DNA from: Sporosarcina sp. P13 | GTDB lineage: Bacteria > Bacillota > Bacilli > Bacillales_A > Planococcaceae | Direction: 5' to 3' | NCBI RefSeq assembly: GCF_002743055.1 | Contig: NZ_PDYM01000031.1 | Span: 1 to 37,032 of the forward strand | Length of the DNA stretch: 37,032 nucleotides | Part shown: positions 26,246 through 34,630 of the stretch, in pieces | Numbering within the stretch: the first letter of the stretch is position 1 | Layout of the letters: each line of letters starts with the position of its first letter | Notes under the pieces: generated by a model | Databases searched by the model: none | Told to the model about the DNA's origin: nothing | The model's input: the letters and a program-made list of their open reading frames with translations, nothing else | Translations under genes and position numbers: made by a program

Positions 26246-27529
26246 CTATTGTTTTTCTGTTGTAATCACTTCCAGTGTGTCAGTGTCCACAAGAATTTTA
26301 TAGGTTTCGGATTTCTCCTTATCTGAAACAACTGTTAGATAATGCGCTAATCGTTGTTGCATTTGACGATCTTCAACATATGCGAGCTGTTCATCCATCA
26401 CTTCTACACCAGGTCTAAAGAATTGTTTCCAGTCCACTTTTCTAATGGGTTGCGGTGCTAATTTCTCTTTGCGAATATATTCAGATGCATCCAGTCCAAG
26501 CACTTCTCCCGTATCTTTGGCCATTTTCATGTGGATTGGATCGGAAAATACTTTTGCTCCGTTTTCGGGATTCACACGAACAAAAACGAAATGCCAAGCT
26601 GTATCGTTTTCTCTCGCTTCCTCTAAGACCAAATCGGAATAATCTGCTTGTTTTAGAAATTGTTCTGCTAGCTTTTCAAGTTCTTCATAATCTTTAGTAG
26701 GTTTCCCCATTCTCCGTTCGACTAAATAGGACAGTACATGCCCACCTTTTTGGGTAATGTCGATATAGCCTATCGCTGAGCTCTCTGCAAAACGAAGATG
26801 ATAGAACGGATAAGGAGAACCTTTCCTACTTTTATCCACAACAATTAAGTCATTCGATACATTCGGAAATAGCTGCTTAAACTTATCTATAGCTTCTTCT
26901 TCCGCTATTTTAGCTTCTTTGATACCACTTAAATCCTTCTTCTTCTGGGCATCCGATTCACTCGCCGTTAAAGGAAAGACCGTTTCTGTATATTCCATGA
27001 CCGATTGACCCATCTTACTCCAATTTGCTTTTCCGTCTGGCGAATCACGTAACTTATTCTCCCAATGACTAATCGACAGATTTCCAGATAACAGACCTTT
27101 CGTTGCTACTTGCCATTCACTTGATAGTTCATTCAAATTATCCGCTGCTTTTTGAATCACTTCATAATATTCGTCGGGATTGCCTTGTTCTGTAGACTCT
27201 TTGGCAAAATTGCCCAAGCGTCCTAGGTAATTCATCCAAGAGGTCGAGAAGCTTTCATCCACTGGCAACGTTGCTATCGACGATTTAATGTCGGAAGATA
27301 AACGCCAAATATCTTCCCGCTCTTTGGAGGAGCTTTTATTGTCTTCAAATAACAATGATTTTTTCACCGCATCTTCTAACTCTCCCAACTTCTGGGATGC
27401 ATCTGAAATACTGTTTGAATATTGAGTGTTGAGCGCAATAGACAACTGCTCATTCTCACGGGTAGTTCCCAACGTATAAATGCCCAATACGATAAATGAA
27501 TACGTCAGGAAAAAGACCATCTTTTTCAC
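26246..27529 (-). CDS. ypeB: Germination protein YpeB
   Basis: Partner of the cortex-lytic enzyme SleB in spores, needed for its stability or localisation. 427 residues: a short N-terminal membrane anchor (MVFFLTYSFIVLGIY), a helical region, then C-terminal PepSY-like domains (for example SAIGYIDITQKGGHVLSYLVE and DTGEVLGLDASEYI). It starts at GTG after AAAGGAGG and follows sleB by 20 bp, so the two are co-transcribed. Proteolysis of YpeB during germination is known in Bacillus. Confidence 0.95.
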   Translation of the reverse strand: MKKMVFFLTYSFIVLGIYTLGTTRENEQLSIALNTQYSNSISDASQKLGELEDAVKKSLLFEDNKSSSKEREDIWRLSSDIKSSIATLPVDESFSTSWMNYLGRLGNFAKESTEQGNPDEYYEVIQKAADNLNELSSEWQVATKGLLSGNLSISHWENKLRDSPDGKANWSKMGQSVMEYTETVFPLTASESDAQKKKDLSGIKEAKIAEEEAIDKFKQLFPNVSNDLIVVDKSRKGSPYPFYHLRFAESSAIGYIDITQKGGHVLSYLVERRMGKPTKDYEELEKLAEQFLKQADYSDLVLEEARENDTAWHFVFVRVNPENGAKVFSDPIHMKMAKDTGEVLGLDASEYIRKEKLAPQPIRKVDWKQFFRPGVEVMDEQLAYVEDRQMQQRLAHYLTVVSDKEKSETYKILVDTDTLEVITTEKQ

Positions 27530-27549
27530 GGTGCGCGACCTCCTTTCAG

Positions 27550-28335
27550 TTAATTACAGAAGATGTGTAACCCAATCTTCTTAATTTGCGGTCTAGACCA
27601 GATCCATTTACTCGTCGCTGTGATCGGGTTAAAATAATAAATGGCATTTTCAGAAGGGTCCCATCCGTTGATCGCGTCAATGACCGCTTCTTTCGCCCGT
27701 TCATTCGGGGTCAACCAAATCTGTCCATCTGCAACCGCTGTAAACGCACCTGGCTGGAACACGACCCCGCCAATCGTATCTGGAAAATCCGGATGCTCGA
27801 CTCGGTTTAAAATTACCGCTGCGACTGCTACTTGTCCTTCATATGGTTCACCTCGGGATTCTCCGTAGACGGCATTTGCGAGTAACTTAATATCTTGGTC
27901 CGTGTATTTTGGTGGCGCCTGCATTTGTTTCTGCGATTGACTGCCCTTTTTCACTTGGTCTTCTAGTGGTTGTCCACCGTAATACGTAAACTTATTGCCT
28001 TTAGCAAGTTGTGCTTTGACGTATTTTTCATCATAATCAGAAACACCTTGCAACTTTTTCTTCGTTCCTTTTCCAGCAATACCATCTACCGGCAAGCCGT
28101 ATTGCTCCTGAAACTTTCGCAACGCCCAGTACGTGCCATATCCAAAATTCCCATCAATCGTACCGTTATAGAAGCCAATGTATTGAAGTCTCGCTTGCAG
28201 TTCAATGACATCGTCCCCCTTTGCTCCTTTAGCCAAATCACGTCCACTAAACGCTTCACTCTGACTGACAAAGAAAAAACCGATTAGTACGCTCGCTAAT
28301 ACAATAAACAGCAAGCGCGGTATCACTCGCTTCAT
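27550..28335 (-). CDS. sleB: Spore cortex-lytic enzyme SleB
   Basis: Lytic transglycosylase that breaks spore cortex peptidoglycan (muramic-delta-lactam) during germination. It has a signal peptide ending in SEAFS (cleavage near residue 33), a peptidoglycan-binding domain (GDDVIELQARLQYIGFYNGTID style repeat, residues 40-95), and a C-terminal cell-wall hydrolase domain with the likely catalytic Glu in YGESRGEP and the segment VILNRVEHPDFP. The long upstream extension is not real: the ATG at 28335 has GGAGGTGG and gives 261 residues and the signal peptide. First gene of sleB-ypeB. Confidence 0.96.
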   Translation of the reverse strand: MKRVIPRLLFIVLASVLIGFFFVSQSEAFSGRDLAKGAKGDDVIELQARLQYIGFYNGTIDGNFGYGTYWALRKFQEQYGLPVDGIAGKGTKKKLQGVSDYDEKYVKAQLAKGNKFTYYGGQPLEDQVKKGSQSQKQMQAPPKYTDQDIKLLANAVYGESRGEPYEGQVAVAAVILNRVEHPDFPDTIGGVVFQPGAFTAVADGQIWLTPNERAKEAVIDAINGWDPSENAIYYFNPITATSKWIWSRPQIKKIGLHIFCN

Positions 28336-28368
28336 CAACGTCCACCTCCAAATTTCTCCGCTTTTTTC

Positions 28369-28397
28369 TAGTTTGTCCAACCTACTGAAATTTATAA
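28369..28397 (-). promoter_or_regulatory. Possible sigma-G promoter for sleB-ypeB
   Basis: On the minus strand TTATA and CAAACTA are 17 bp apart, with CAAACTA 33 bp before the sleB ATG. The elements match most of the forespore sigma-G pattern (gHATr, 17-18 bp, cATnHTA). sleB-ypeB is a sigma-G operon in B. subtilis, which supports the reading. Confidence 0.4.
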
Positions 28398-28435
28398 GAA
28401 AAAAATAAAAAACCCGTTTAATAAAAAACGAGTTT
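28398..28435 (-). terminator. Terminator between prsW and sleB
   Basis: On the minus strand AAACTCGTTT and AAACGGGTTT form a 10-bp stem (one G-U) with a 6-nt loop, followed by TTTATTTTTTT. It insulates sleB from transcription coming from prsW. Confidence 0.8.
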
Positions 28436-28453
28436 GGTCTATATTCGAAAGAG

Positions 28454-28540
28454 TAGAGTGATGCGATGAGTACCGTTTCGCTTCGGTCTAGACGAAACAA
28501 CTAGTCTTAAGCACATTTTAGTTGTCTCCCTGTCACTCTA
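28454..28540 (-). other. Nested inverted repeats, possible structured RNA downstream of prsW
   Basis: Within the 239-bp gap between prsW and sleB, three perfect inverted repeats are arranged as an outer stem (TAGAGTGA at 28454-28461 with its complement at 28533-28540) enclosing two inner stems: ACAACTA at 28497-28503 with 28519-28525, and GTTTCG at 28475-28480 with 28493-28498. The two inner stems share two bases at most. The minus-strand RNA would fold as a three-way junction and is followed 18 nt later by a terminator. It may be a 3' UTR element or a small RNA; no known family is recognised. Confidence 0.35.
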
Positions 28541-28574
28541 ATCACACTAAGCTACTGCCTTGCACTCCGATTCA

Positions 28575-29267
28575 CTAGTGCGTTTTCCTAAAGTTAGTAT
28601 GTGCTTTTTTCCTGAATTGTTGCATGGCAAATGTGTGGGCATATTTGACACGCGTGAGACCGAACCACCAAAGAAACAGCATGAAAGGGATCATTAAATA
28701 CAACCAGTAATCATATAAAAACAAGATTGCGTTATACAGCGCATGGAGTAAAAATGGAGCTACTAAGGCCACCCAGATCCATCTACCACGCCGGCCGGCA
28801 GGGGAAAACTTAGCCTTACCAAAATAATAACCCATAACGACACCAAATAACGCATGACTCGATACAGGTAATAACGCACGGATAAATGCAGTATCAAGAC
28901 CAAAGGATAATAAATATAAAATATTTTCGACTGTGGCGAAACCGAGCGACACACTTGCACCATATAAAATTCCGTCATAGGCATCTTCAAACTCGACTGT
29001 TTTATAAACAAGGATGTAAATAATAATCCATTTAAAAAATTCTTCCAAACTACTTGTAAATAAAGCATTACGTAAAAATTCATTAGTAAAAACATGCTCT
29101 TCTTCGAAAACATGCTGAATAAACAAAATCGGGAATGTCATAATCGCACCGTAAATAAACGCATGAAACAATGTGCGTGATGGTCCTTTAGCCATTTGCT
29201 TCCGAAGATACAAATAACTAAAGAGCGCTAAGCCCGGCGCTATCGCTACAGTTAATAATATGAACAT
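28575..29267 (-). CDS. prsW: Intramembrane protease PrsW
   Basis: Multipass glutamic-type intramembrane protease. In B. subtilis PrsW makes the site-1 cut in the anti-sigma factor RsiW and so activates sigma-W under envelope stress. 230 residues with about seven membrane segments. Catalytic-region motifs are visible: EEFFKW (EExxK), the F-x-x-x-E-N-x-x-Y segment (FATVENILY), SSHALFGVVMG and HALYN. AGGAGG precedes the ATG by seven bases. It sits between ypdA and sleB as in B. subtilis, and its downstream gap holds a terminator and a structured stretch. No rsiW is present here. Confidence 0.93.
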   Translation of the reverse strand: MFILLTVAIAPGLALFSYLYLRKQMAKGPSRTLFHAFIYGAIMTFPILFIQHVFEEEHVFTNEFLRNALFTSSLEEFFKWIIIYILVYKTVEFEDAYDGILYGASVSLGFATVENILYLLSFGLDTAFIRALLPVSSHALFGVVMGYYFGKAKFSPAGRRGRWIWVALVAPFLLHALYNAILFLYDYWLYLMIPFMLFLWWFGLTRVKYAHTFAMQQFRKKAHTNFRKTH

Positions 29268-29314
29268 AGGCGCGCCTCCTTATATCGCCAGTATACCATT
29301 CTAGTCATGATACG

Positions 29315-29344
29315 ACAAAAACCGCCTGCATAGAGCAAACGGTT
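29315..29344 (-). terminator. Terminator of the ypbG-ypdA unit
   Basis: On the minus strand AACCGTTTGC and GCAGGCGGTT form a 10-bp stem (two G-U) with a 5-nt loop and are followed by TTTTTG, 7 bp past the ypdA stop. Confidence 0.8.
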
Positions 29345-29350
29345 GTTGTT

Positions 29351-30313
29351 TTAACTCATATTCTTGAGTGATTCAGCTATCATCGCGCCATGGAATCTGC
29401 CATTTTCGATAAATATTTCATTGGCATTATTCCCTGCAGCAATGACTCCTGCAATAAATAAATTATCGACATTTGTTTCCATCGTTTCTTCATTAAAAAC
29501 CGGACGTCCTGTTTCCTTATCTACTTGGATACCTATTTTTTGTAAAAACGCATGATCGGGGTGATAGCCAATCATAGCGAATACATAGTCGCTTGGTAGG
29601 TCGAACACTTTACCTTGTTGATTGACCGTGACTGCAGTTTCTGTAATTTTTGTTACATCCGAATTGAAGTACATTTTGATTTCTCCGTTACGGACTAAAC
29701 TATCAAAGCCAGGCAAAATCCATGGCTTGATACTTTTGGAATACGTATCATTGCGATAAACAACTGAAACATGCGCGCCTGCCCGTTGCAGTTCTAGTGC
29801 GGCGTCAACAGCTGAGTTTTTTCCACCAATGACCGTAATGTTTTTGTTAAAATACGGATGCGCTTCTTTAAAATAGTGATAGACGTTCGGTAAGTCTTCT
29901 CCAACTATATCCAAACGGTTCGGTTGGTCATAATAGCCAGTCGCGACAACAACATACTTCGCTTCGTATATTGTTTTATCTGTCTGAATAACAAAACGAT
30001 TTTTGACCTTCGTTACATCTTCTACTCTCTCGTGACTATGGATACGTAATTTCTCCAATTGGGCTACCGTTCGGTAATAGACCAATGCATCATTACGTTT
30101 TGGTTTATCAATCGCTGTGATGAATGGCGTATTGCCAATTGATAATTTACTGCTTGAACTGAAAAATGTTTGATGGGTAGGGTAATTATAAATAGAATGC
30201 ACAATATTTCCTTTTTCAATGACCACTACCGATAAACCAATATTTTGCAATTCAATGGCCGCTGACAAACCACATGGACCGCCACCGACAATTACTGCAT
30301 CAACAGAATTCAT
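29351..30313 (-). CDS. ypdA: YpdA, bacillithiol disulfide reductase-type flavoprotein
   Basis: FAD- and NADPH-dependent oxidoreductase of the YpdA family (also called Bdr), which reduces bacillithiol disulfide in Firmicutes. 320 residues. The FAD motif reads GGGPCGLSAA; the Cys of this motif (residue 14) is the one known to matter in the family. The NADPH motif is GGKNSAVDAALELQ, with ATGYYDQPN and the late IAGVIAAG for FAD. It lacks the CxxC of thioredoxin reductases. It follows ypbG by 27 bp with AGGAG before the ATG, and a terminator follows. Confidence 0.93.
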   Translation of the reverse strand: MNSVDAVIVGGGPCGLSAAIELQNIGLSVVVIEKGNIVHSIYNYPTHQTFFSSSSKLSIGNTPFITAIDKPKRNDALVYYRTVAQLEKLRIHSHERVEDVTKVKNRFVIQTDKTIYEAKYVVVATGYYDQPNRLDIVGEDLPNVYHYFKEAHPYFNKNITVIGGKNSAVDAALELQRAGAHVSVVYRNDTYSKSIKPWILPGFDSLVRNGEIKMYFNSDVTKITETAVTVNQQGKVFDLPSDYVFAMIGYHPDHAFLQKIGIQVDKETGRPVFNEETMETNVDNLFIAGVIAAGNNANEIFIENGRFHGAMIAESLKNMS

Positions 30314-30340
30314 GAAATCTTCTCTCCTAACTTCCCCACA

Positions 30341-31096
30341 CTAATAGTGAACTTCCACTACATGACATTCGGATTTCGCACCTAGACGCAATGGCACCAT
30401 CGTCGTACCATAGCCGTTGCTAATTAACCGTGCACCTGTTTGAGTATACTGAAACTTCCCTTTCTTCTGCAGTCCCCAAGTCCCTAGACGGATTTGCCCG
30501 CCATGGGTATGACCCGCCAGCATAAGTTCAGGCTGCATACGACCTTCTATTTTACGGAATAGCGATGGATTGTGCACGGCTAAGATAGTGTGCTCACACC
30601 ACTGTGCCGAGGCAACTACCTTATCCATATCGACTGACCCATTCGCTGGATCTTGTAATCCGCATACTCCCCAAGTTGGATGCAGAGGAATAGTAGCGGT
30701 TTGGTCAATCAACGTCACACCGCCTACTTCTTCAACAATCTTCAATAATTGTTCTGTTCCAACTTCTTGATCATTATTGCCGAAAATATAATACAGCGGT
30801 CCAACAGAAGCGAGCATTTGCATATTTCCCCTTACACGCTCTAATGGAACTCCCTTTTCCGCCACATCTCCTCCGATAATGACTGCATGAATTGTTTTGT
30901 TGCTTAGTTGCTTAATCAGTCGCTTCGATAGCCGGCGTCTATGGATATCTGATATGAAGAAAACGTTTAACGTGTTGGATGAATAGTCTTTTATCGACAC
31001 GGTATGCGTCATCAGTCGATTTTGATGGGCTAAGGCAAACATATACGTAAGTACGCTACAAGCCGATAGTACAACTGTTAGAAATAGTCTTTTCAT
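30341..31096 (-). CDS. ypbG: Membrane-anchored metallophosphoesterase (YpbG-like)
   Basis: Calcineurin-type phosphoesterase of 251 residues. The metal-binding set is complete: SDIHRR, GGDV, GNND, a His in AVHNPSLF, and GHTHGGQ. A single N-terminal hydrophobic helix suggests that it is anchored to the membrane or exported. The substrate is unknown; relatives act on nucleotides or lipid phosphates. It starts after GGGAG, 80 bp after the preceding small gene and behind its terminator, so it probably has its own promoter, and it leads into ypdA. Confidence 0.88.
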   Translation of the reverse strand: MKRLFLTVVLSACSVLTYMFALAHQNRLMTHTVSIKDYSSNTLNVFFISDIHRRRLSKRLIKQLSNKTIHAVIIGGDVAEKGVPLERVRGNMQMLASVGPLYYIFGNNDQEVGTEQLLKIVEEVGGVTLIDQTATIPLHPTWGVCGLQDPANGSVDMDKVVASAQWCEHTILAVHNPSLFRKIEGRMQPELMLAGHTHGGQIRLGTWGLQKKGKFQYTQTGARLISNGYGTTMVPLRLGAKSECHVVEVHY

Positions 31097-31111
31097 TAGA
31101 CAGCTCCCATA

Positions 31112-31141
31112 GAAAAAAGCAAAGTATCCACTTTGCTTTCT
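31112..31141 (-). terminator. Terminator of the small YpbE-like gene
   Basis: On the minus strand AAAGCAAAGT, a GGAT loop and ACTTTGCTTTTTTC form a clean 10-bp intrinsic terminator, about 35 bp past the stop of the small gene. Confidence 0.88.
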
Positions 31142-31175
31142 TAGTAGTATAAATACTTATTCATTATATCAATAG

Positions 31176-31478
31176 TCACGAAAATTCCAAGAATTGATAC
31201 TCGCATTGTATAAACGTTTCATTCATAGAAACCTCTGTCATTTCTACTGGTACTTGATCTGATATAGTGGGCGAAGATAAGCCCGTTAATACGTATAGTA
31301 AAAAAAGTATCGGGATTAATGTGAAAATAGCGAGAAATATTGTAATTAGTTTCATCGAATCTCGCTGTCCATCTTTTTTCTTACCATGGATTTCTGTCCT
31401 TGAAGGCATGTACCCTTCTTTTGCAGGAATCTCTCTGCGATGTTTTTCAAAATCCAATTCATACTGTTTTTCACTCAA
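31176..31478 (-). CDS. Short YpbE-like membrane protein without LysM domain
   Basis: About 100 residues: a charged, soluble N-terminus (SEKQYELDFEKHRREIP and a PSRTEIHGKKKDG stretch), one membrane helix (ITIFLAIFTLIPILFLLYVL) and a short outside tail. The N-terminus and the position near ypbG resemble B. subtilis YpbE, which carries a C-terminal LysM domain; here the frame stops about 30 residues after the helix and no LysM sequence follows in any frame. TTG at 31478 is favoured over TTG at 31484 because AAGGAG is 9 nt before it. Assignment to YpbE is tentative. Confidence 0.6.
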   Translation of the reverse strand: MSEKQYELDFEKHRREIPAKEGYMPSRTEIHGKKKDGQRDSMKLITIFLAIFTLIPILFLLYVLTGLSSPTISDQVPVEMTEVSMNETFIQCEYQFLEFS

Positions 31479-31622
31479 TTTCAACTACTCCTTCACACCT
31501 CATAATATTAGCTACCAGTATATGAAGTTTTCTATTTCTTATGTCTTTAAGTAATAGAAGCCATTCTATTCACAGTCTTATTATGCCGAATATTACCGAA
31601 AAAGTAAATATGTGCAGCGATC

Positions 31623-33059
31623 TCATCCTAGTAATTGTTGGAGCCTATCTCTCCATTGCAAGACTTTTTTCGTTTCTTCTTCACTATTCTTTCTAATCAG
31701 CCAATCTTCACTAAGATTTCCACAATGCGAACAACAATCTGTACTAGTAACTGCAGGCTGTTCACCAAAATGATGCATGAGCTGTTGACGTAAACAACTG
31801 TCACTTTTCACATACGATTCCATCTCTGCAATTTGTTTTTCTTTCACTTCATAAATACGTCTAATTTGTCGAATGACTTGATGTTCATTAAATTGCCCGA
31901 AATAGTAAGCTAACAGCCTAGAAGCTACTTCCGTCAGTCCACATTGTTGAGCAGCAAGTTCTACTGCAACATCCGTCTGAATCAATGAATGGTAGTAGCG
32001 AATCTGTTGTTCATCGGGCAAATCTTCATAGACAATAAATTTCACTATTTGAGTATCTCGATCACAATAAAGTAACGTAGCAACCGCTTTGTTTCCATCA
32101 CGTCCAGCGCGTCCTACTTCTTGAATATACGCAGAAGGTGTCGCTGGAAGATGCTCATGGATGATCTGCCGGATATCATCTTTATGGATGCCCATACCAA
32201 ACGCATTCGTCGCACAAATCCAATCTAACTCACCTTGAATAAATTGTTCTTGGATGATGGATCGTTCATCTTGTTCTTTTCCACCGTGATAGCTTGCCAC
32301 TCGAATACCATGCTCTCGAATGAGTGCTGCCAGTTCGTCCGCTCGTTTTCTAGAAGCGACATAGATAATACCAGGACCGATTGTCGTAGAAAGTCGTCCG
32401 ATAATCCACTCCGCCTTTTCTCGCTCATTATCTACATGTAAAACACGGTAGGAAATGGCCGGTCGGTCGATTGGCTGACGTTCAATATACGGATCATTCA
32501 TATGTAAGTAAGAAGTGATGTCCGATACAACCTTTTCATTGGCAGTAGCTGTTAGAGCTAAAATCGGCACTCGATTCTCCCCTTGAAAAATTTCTTTCAA
32601 GCGTAAATAATCAGGTCTAAAATCAAAGCCCCATTCGGATATACAATGCGCTTCATCTACAACGAAAAAAGCAATGTGCAATTGGCGGATCAACTGCTGC
32701 ACATTTGGTTGCATTAACATTTCTGGAGAGAGGAAAATGAATTTAAAACGATTCAATGTGCTCAATGCCAAGTCTTTCTCTTGCTTTGATAAAAATGAAT
32801 TAATTGCTACGACACGCTTTTCTTTATGTTTGCGTAAATTCGCGACTTGGTCTTCCATTAATGCGACCAATGGTGAAATTACAATGACGGCTCCTTCTAT
32901 TAGATAAGCAGGTAATTGATAGCAAAGAGACTTCCCCATACCCGTTGGAAAAATCGCAATAGCGTCTCTTCCAGCCACTATATGCTCGATCACTTCCTGT
33001 TGACCAGGTCGAAAAGATTCATAACCGAACCGTTGGCGCAACACATCCTGAAGTTCCAT
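31623..33059 (-). CDS. recS: RecQ-family ATP-dependent DNA helicase (RecS-like)
   Basis: 3'-5' helicase of the RecQ family for replication-fork and recombination repair. Motifs in order: RPGQQE, Walker A GMGKSLCYQLP, VVDEAHCISEWGFDFRP (DEAH box with the RecQ aromatic loop), ALTATAN, and QEVGRAGRDG (motif VI). A zinc-type cysteine cluster lies near the end (one Cys in DSCLRQ, then TDCCSHC), and no HRDC domain follows, so it resembles B. subtilis RecS (ypbC) in this locus rather than RecQ (yocI). The start at 33059 follows GAGAAGG and gives 478 residues. It lies 11 bp after ypbB. Confidence 0.93.
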   Translation of the reverse strand: MELQDVLRQRFGYESFRPGQQEVIEHIVAGRDAIAIFPTGMGKSLCYQLPAYLIEGAVIVISPLVALMEDQVANLRKHKEKRVVAINSFLSKQEKDLALSTLNRFKFIFLSPEMLMQPNVQQLIRQLHIAFFVVDEAHCISEWGFDFRPDYLRLKEIFQGENRVPILALTATANEKVVSDITSYLHMNDPYIERQPIDRPAISYRVLHVDNEREKAEWIIGRLSTTIGPGIIYVASRKRADELAALIREHGIRVASYHGGKEQDERSIIQEQFIQGELDWICATNAFGMGIHKDDIRQIIHEHLPATPSAYIQEVGRAGRDGNKAVATLLYCDRDTQIVKFIVYEDLPDEQQIRYYHSLIQTDVAVELAAQQCGLTEVASRLLAYYFGQFNEHQVIRQIRRIYEVKEKQIAEMESYVKSDSCLRQQLMHHFGEQPAVTSTDCCSHCGNLSEDWLIRKNSEEETKKVLQWRDRLQQLLG

Positions 33060-33070
33060 TACCTTCTCAC

Positions 33071-34093
33071 CTACTTTCCATAGATAATAATTAAACGCAA
33101 TTGAAAATACGTTAACCCACCACAATGCTCTTTTAATACACGCAATCGTTTCGTCTGCAATCGATCAATGTGACGCCAAACATCATCAATTTGTTCCTGC
33201 GACACAAATTCTTCAAAAGGAAAGTGCTTCATATTCACCGCCATTTCTACAAAATGATCTTCTATCGTACTCATTTTTAAGTTGCGTAACGAAGCGATTT
33301 GTTCGATGGAGTATCCATCTTCAAATAAATACTTAGTTCGTTCAGCAGAATGTGTCAAATAAGTGTCCACCCGGCAACCAGCTGCTAAGTTGTTCAATAA
33401 CGGAAACTCTTCTTGTTCATAAATGAAATCCATTACGATATGAAGACTTTCTAAAAAGGTCAATTGGACGGTTGTACTAGATACGTTCAATTGATCCGCC
33501 AATTGTTCCCACGTTAACGCCGTTAATCGATAGCCTGTTAAACGATTGGACAGAATTATACATTGTAATTCAGTTAGTTGAGATTCGAGCATCACCCGCT
33601 CTAACTCACCGCGTAGTATTCTAGACAACTCACGAATCGGAATGGGGTAATTCCGTAGAAATTCCTTGACAAATTGTTGGATAGGCAATTCTTTTTGTAT
33701 CGGCATGAACATATTCTCGCCAATCCTGATATTCGACAGCGTTTGTACAACAAGTGCCAGCCGTTTGCTGAACTCCCTCTCTTTGCCACGATAGTCCCAG
33801 CCATTAAAGCGCCAGCCATAATCGACGTGATCACGCTCACTTTTCTCAGTAAAATATACCAGATGATCTTCAATTCGTATTAATCCATCCGAAACGAGAC
33901 GATCGATCGCATGTTGGAAATCTACTGCTGACAGATTCGGCAATAACGAATAAAAAGATTTTAACTGATAATATTCTACATCTTGCAACGTTTGCCCTGA
34001 ACGTTTCCCCCGTAGAATATGATAAACACCTTGTGCTGATCGTTCACCGTGCAAGCGTTGAAACATCGTTAATAAGACAGATTTAAAAGTCAA
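33071..34093 (-). CDS. ypbB: YpbB helix-turn-helix protein
   Basis: 340-residue protein of the YpbB family, with a C-terminal helix-turn-helix of the kind linked to RecQ helicases. Seen in the sequence: an N-terminal domain (RSAQGVYHILRGKRSGQT) and, near residue 275, the DNA-binding-like helix pair (YLFEDGYSIEQIASLRNLKMSTIEDHF). The frame is open to an ATG at 34240, but that start would lie beyond the fer promoter; TTG at 34093 has AAGGGGGAG 5 nt upstream and matches the N-terminus of homologues. Next to recS, so probably an accessory factor for it; the role is inferred. Confidence 0.88.
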   Translation of the reverse strand: MTFKSVLLTMFQRLHGERSAQGVYHILRGKRSGQTLQDVEYYQLKSFYSLLPNLSAVDFQHAIDRLVSDGLIRIEDHLVYFTEKSERDHVDYGWRFNGWDYRGKEREFSKRLALVVQTLSNIRIGENMFMPIQKELPIQQFVKEFLRNYPIPIRELSRILRGELERVMLESQLTELQCIILSNRLTGYRLTALTWEQLADQLNVSSTTVQLTFLESLHIVMDFIYEQEEFPLLNNLAAGCRVDTYLTHSAERTKYLFEDGYSIEQIASLRNLKMSTIEDHFVEMAVNMKHFPFEEFVSQEQIDDVWRHIDRLQTKRLRVLKEHCGGLTYFQLRLIIIYGK

Positions 34094-34123
34094 TTGCACT
34101 CCCCCTTGAAGAAATTGAGTTTT

Positions 34124-34143
34124 ATTGTTGAAAATTGTTGAAA
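34124..34143. repeat. 10-bp tandem repeat between ypbB and fer
   Basis: ATTGTTGAAA occurs twice in direct succession on the plus strand. The first copy supplies the -35 of the candidate fer promoter and the second falls in its spacer. It could be a protein-binding site or a promoter duplication. Confidence 0.7.
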
Positions 34144-34156
34144 ACAGCTTTAGAAT
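34128..34156 (+). promoter_or_regulatory. Sigma-A-type promoter for fer
   Basis: TTGAAA and TAGAAT are separated by exactly 17 bp, 55 bp before the fer start codon. Each hexamer matches 5 of 6 consensus bases. It lies in the short divergent region, just 35 bp from the ypbB start. Confidence 0.65.
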
Positions 34157-34186
34157 AGAGTAGATACAAACAGGTTGTGTGAATAG

Positions 34187-34465
<279 letters not shown>

Positions 34466-34474
34466 TTCATAACC

Positions 34475-34511
34475 AACAACACTTCCGTACGTAGGATGTG
34501 TTGTTTTTTGA
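34475..34511 (+). terminator. Terminator of fer
   Basis: AACAACACTTCC and GGATGTGTTGTT form a 12-bp stem with one mismatch, followed by five T, about 10 bp past the fer stop. Confidence 0.8.
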
Positions 34512-34544
34512 TTGTCCACCATGCATTACTAGCAAATATAGGAT

Positions 34545-34573
34545 TTGAAACTTCCACTACTATCTATTAATAT
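34545..34573 (+). promoter_or_regulatory. Candidate promoter for the acyltransferase gene
   Basis: TTGAAA and TAATAT are 17 bp apart, about 58 bp before the start codon. The -35 matches 5 of 6 and the -10 matches 4 of 6 consensus bases. Confidence 0.4.
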
Positions 34574-34630
34574 TATTACAGTCTGTATTTATAAATGAAC
34601 TACATAAGATATATGGGGTGAAGAACACGC

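Noticed and set aside
28336..28500. 55-residue N-terminal extension of sleB
   Set aside because: It runs through a terminator and a candidate promoter, and would bury the signal peptide; the ATG at 28335 has a strong ribosome site.
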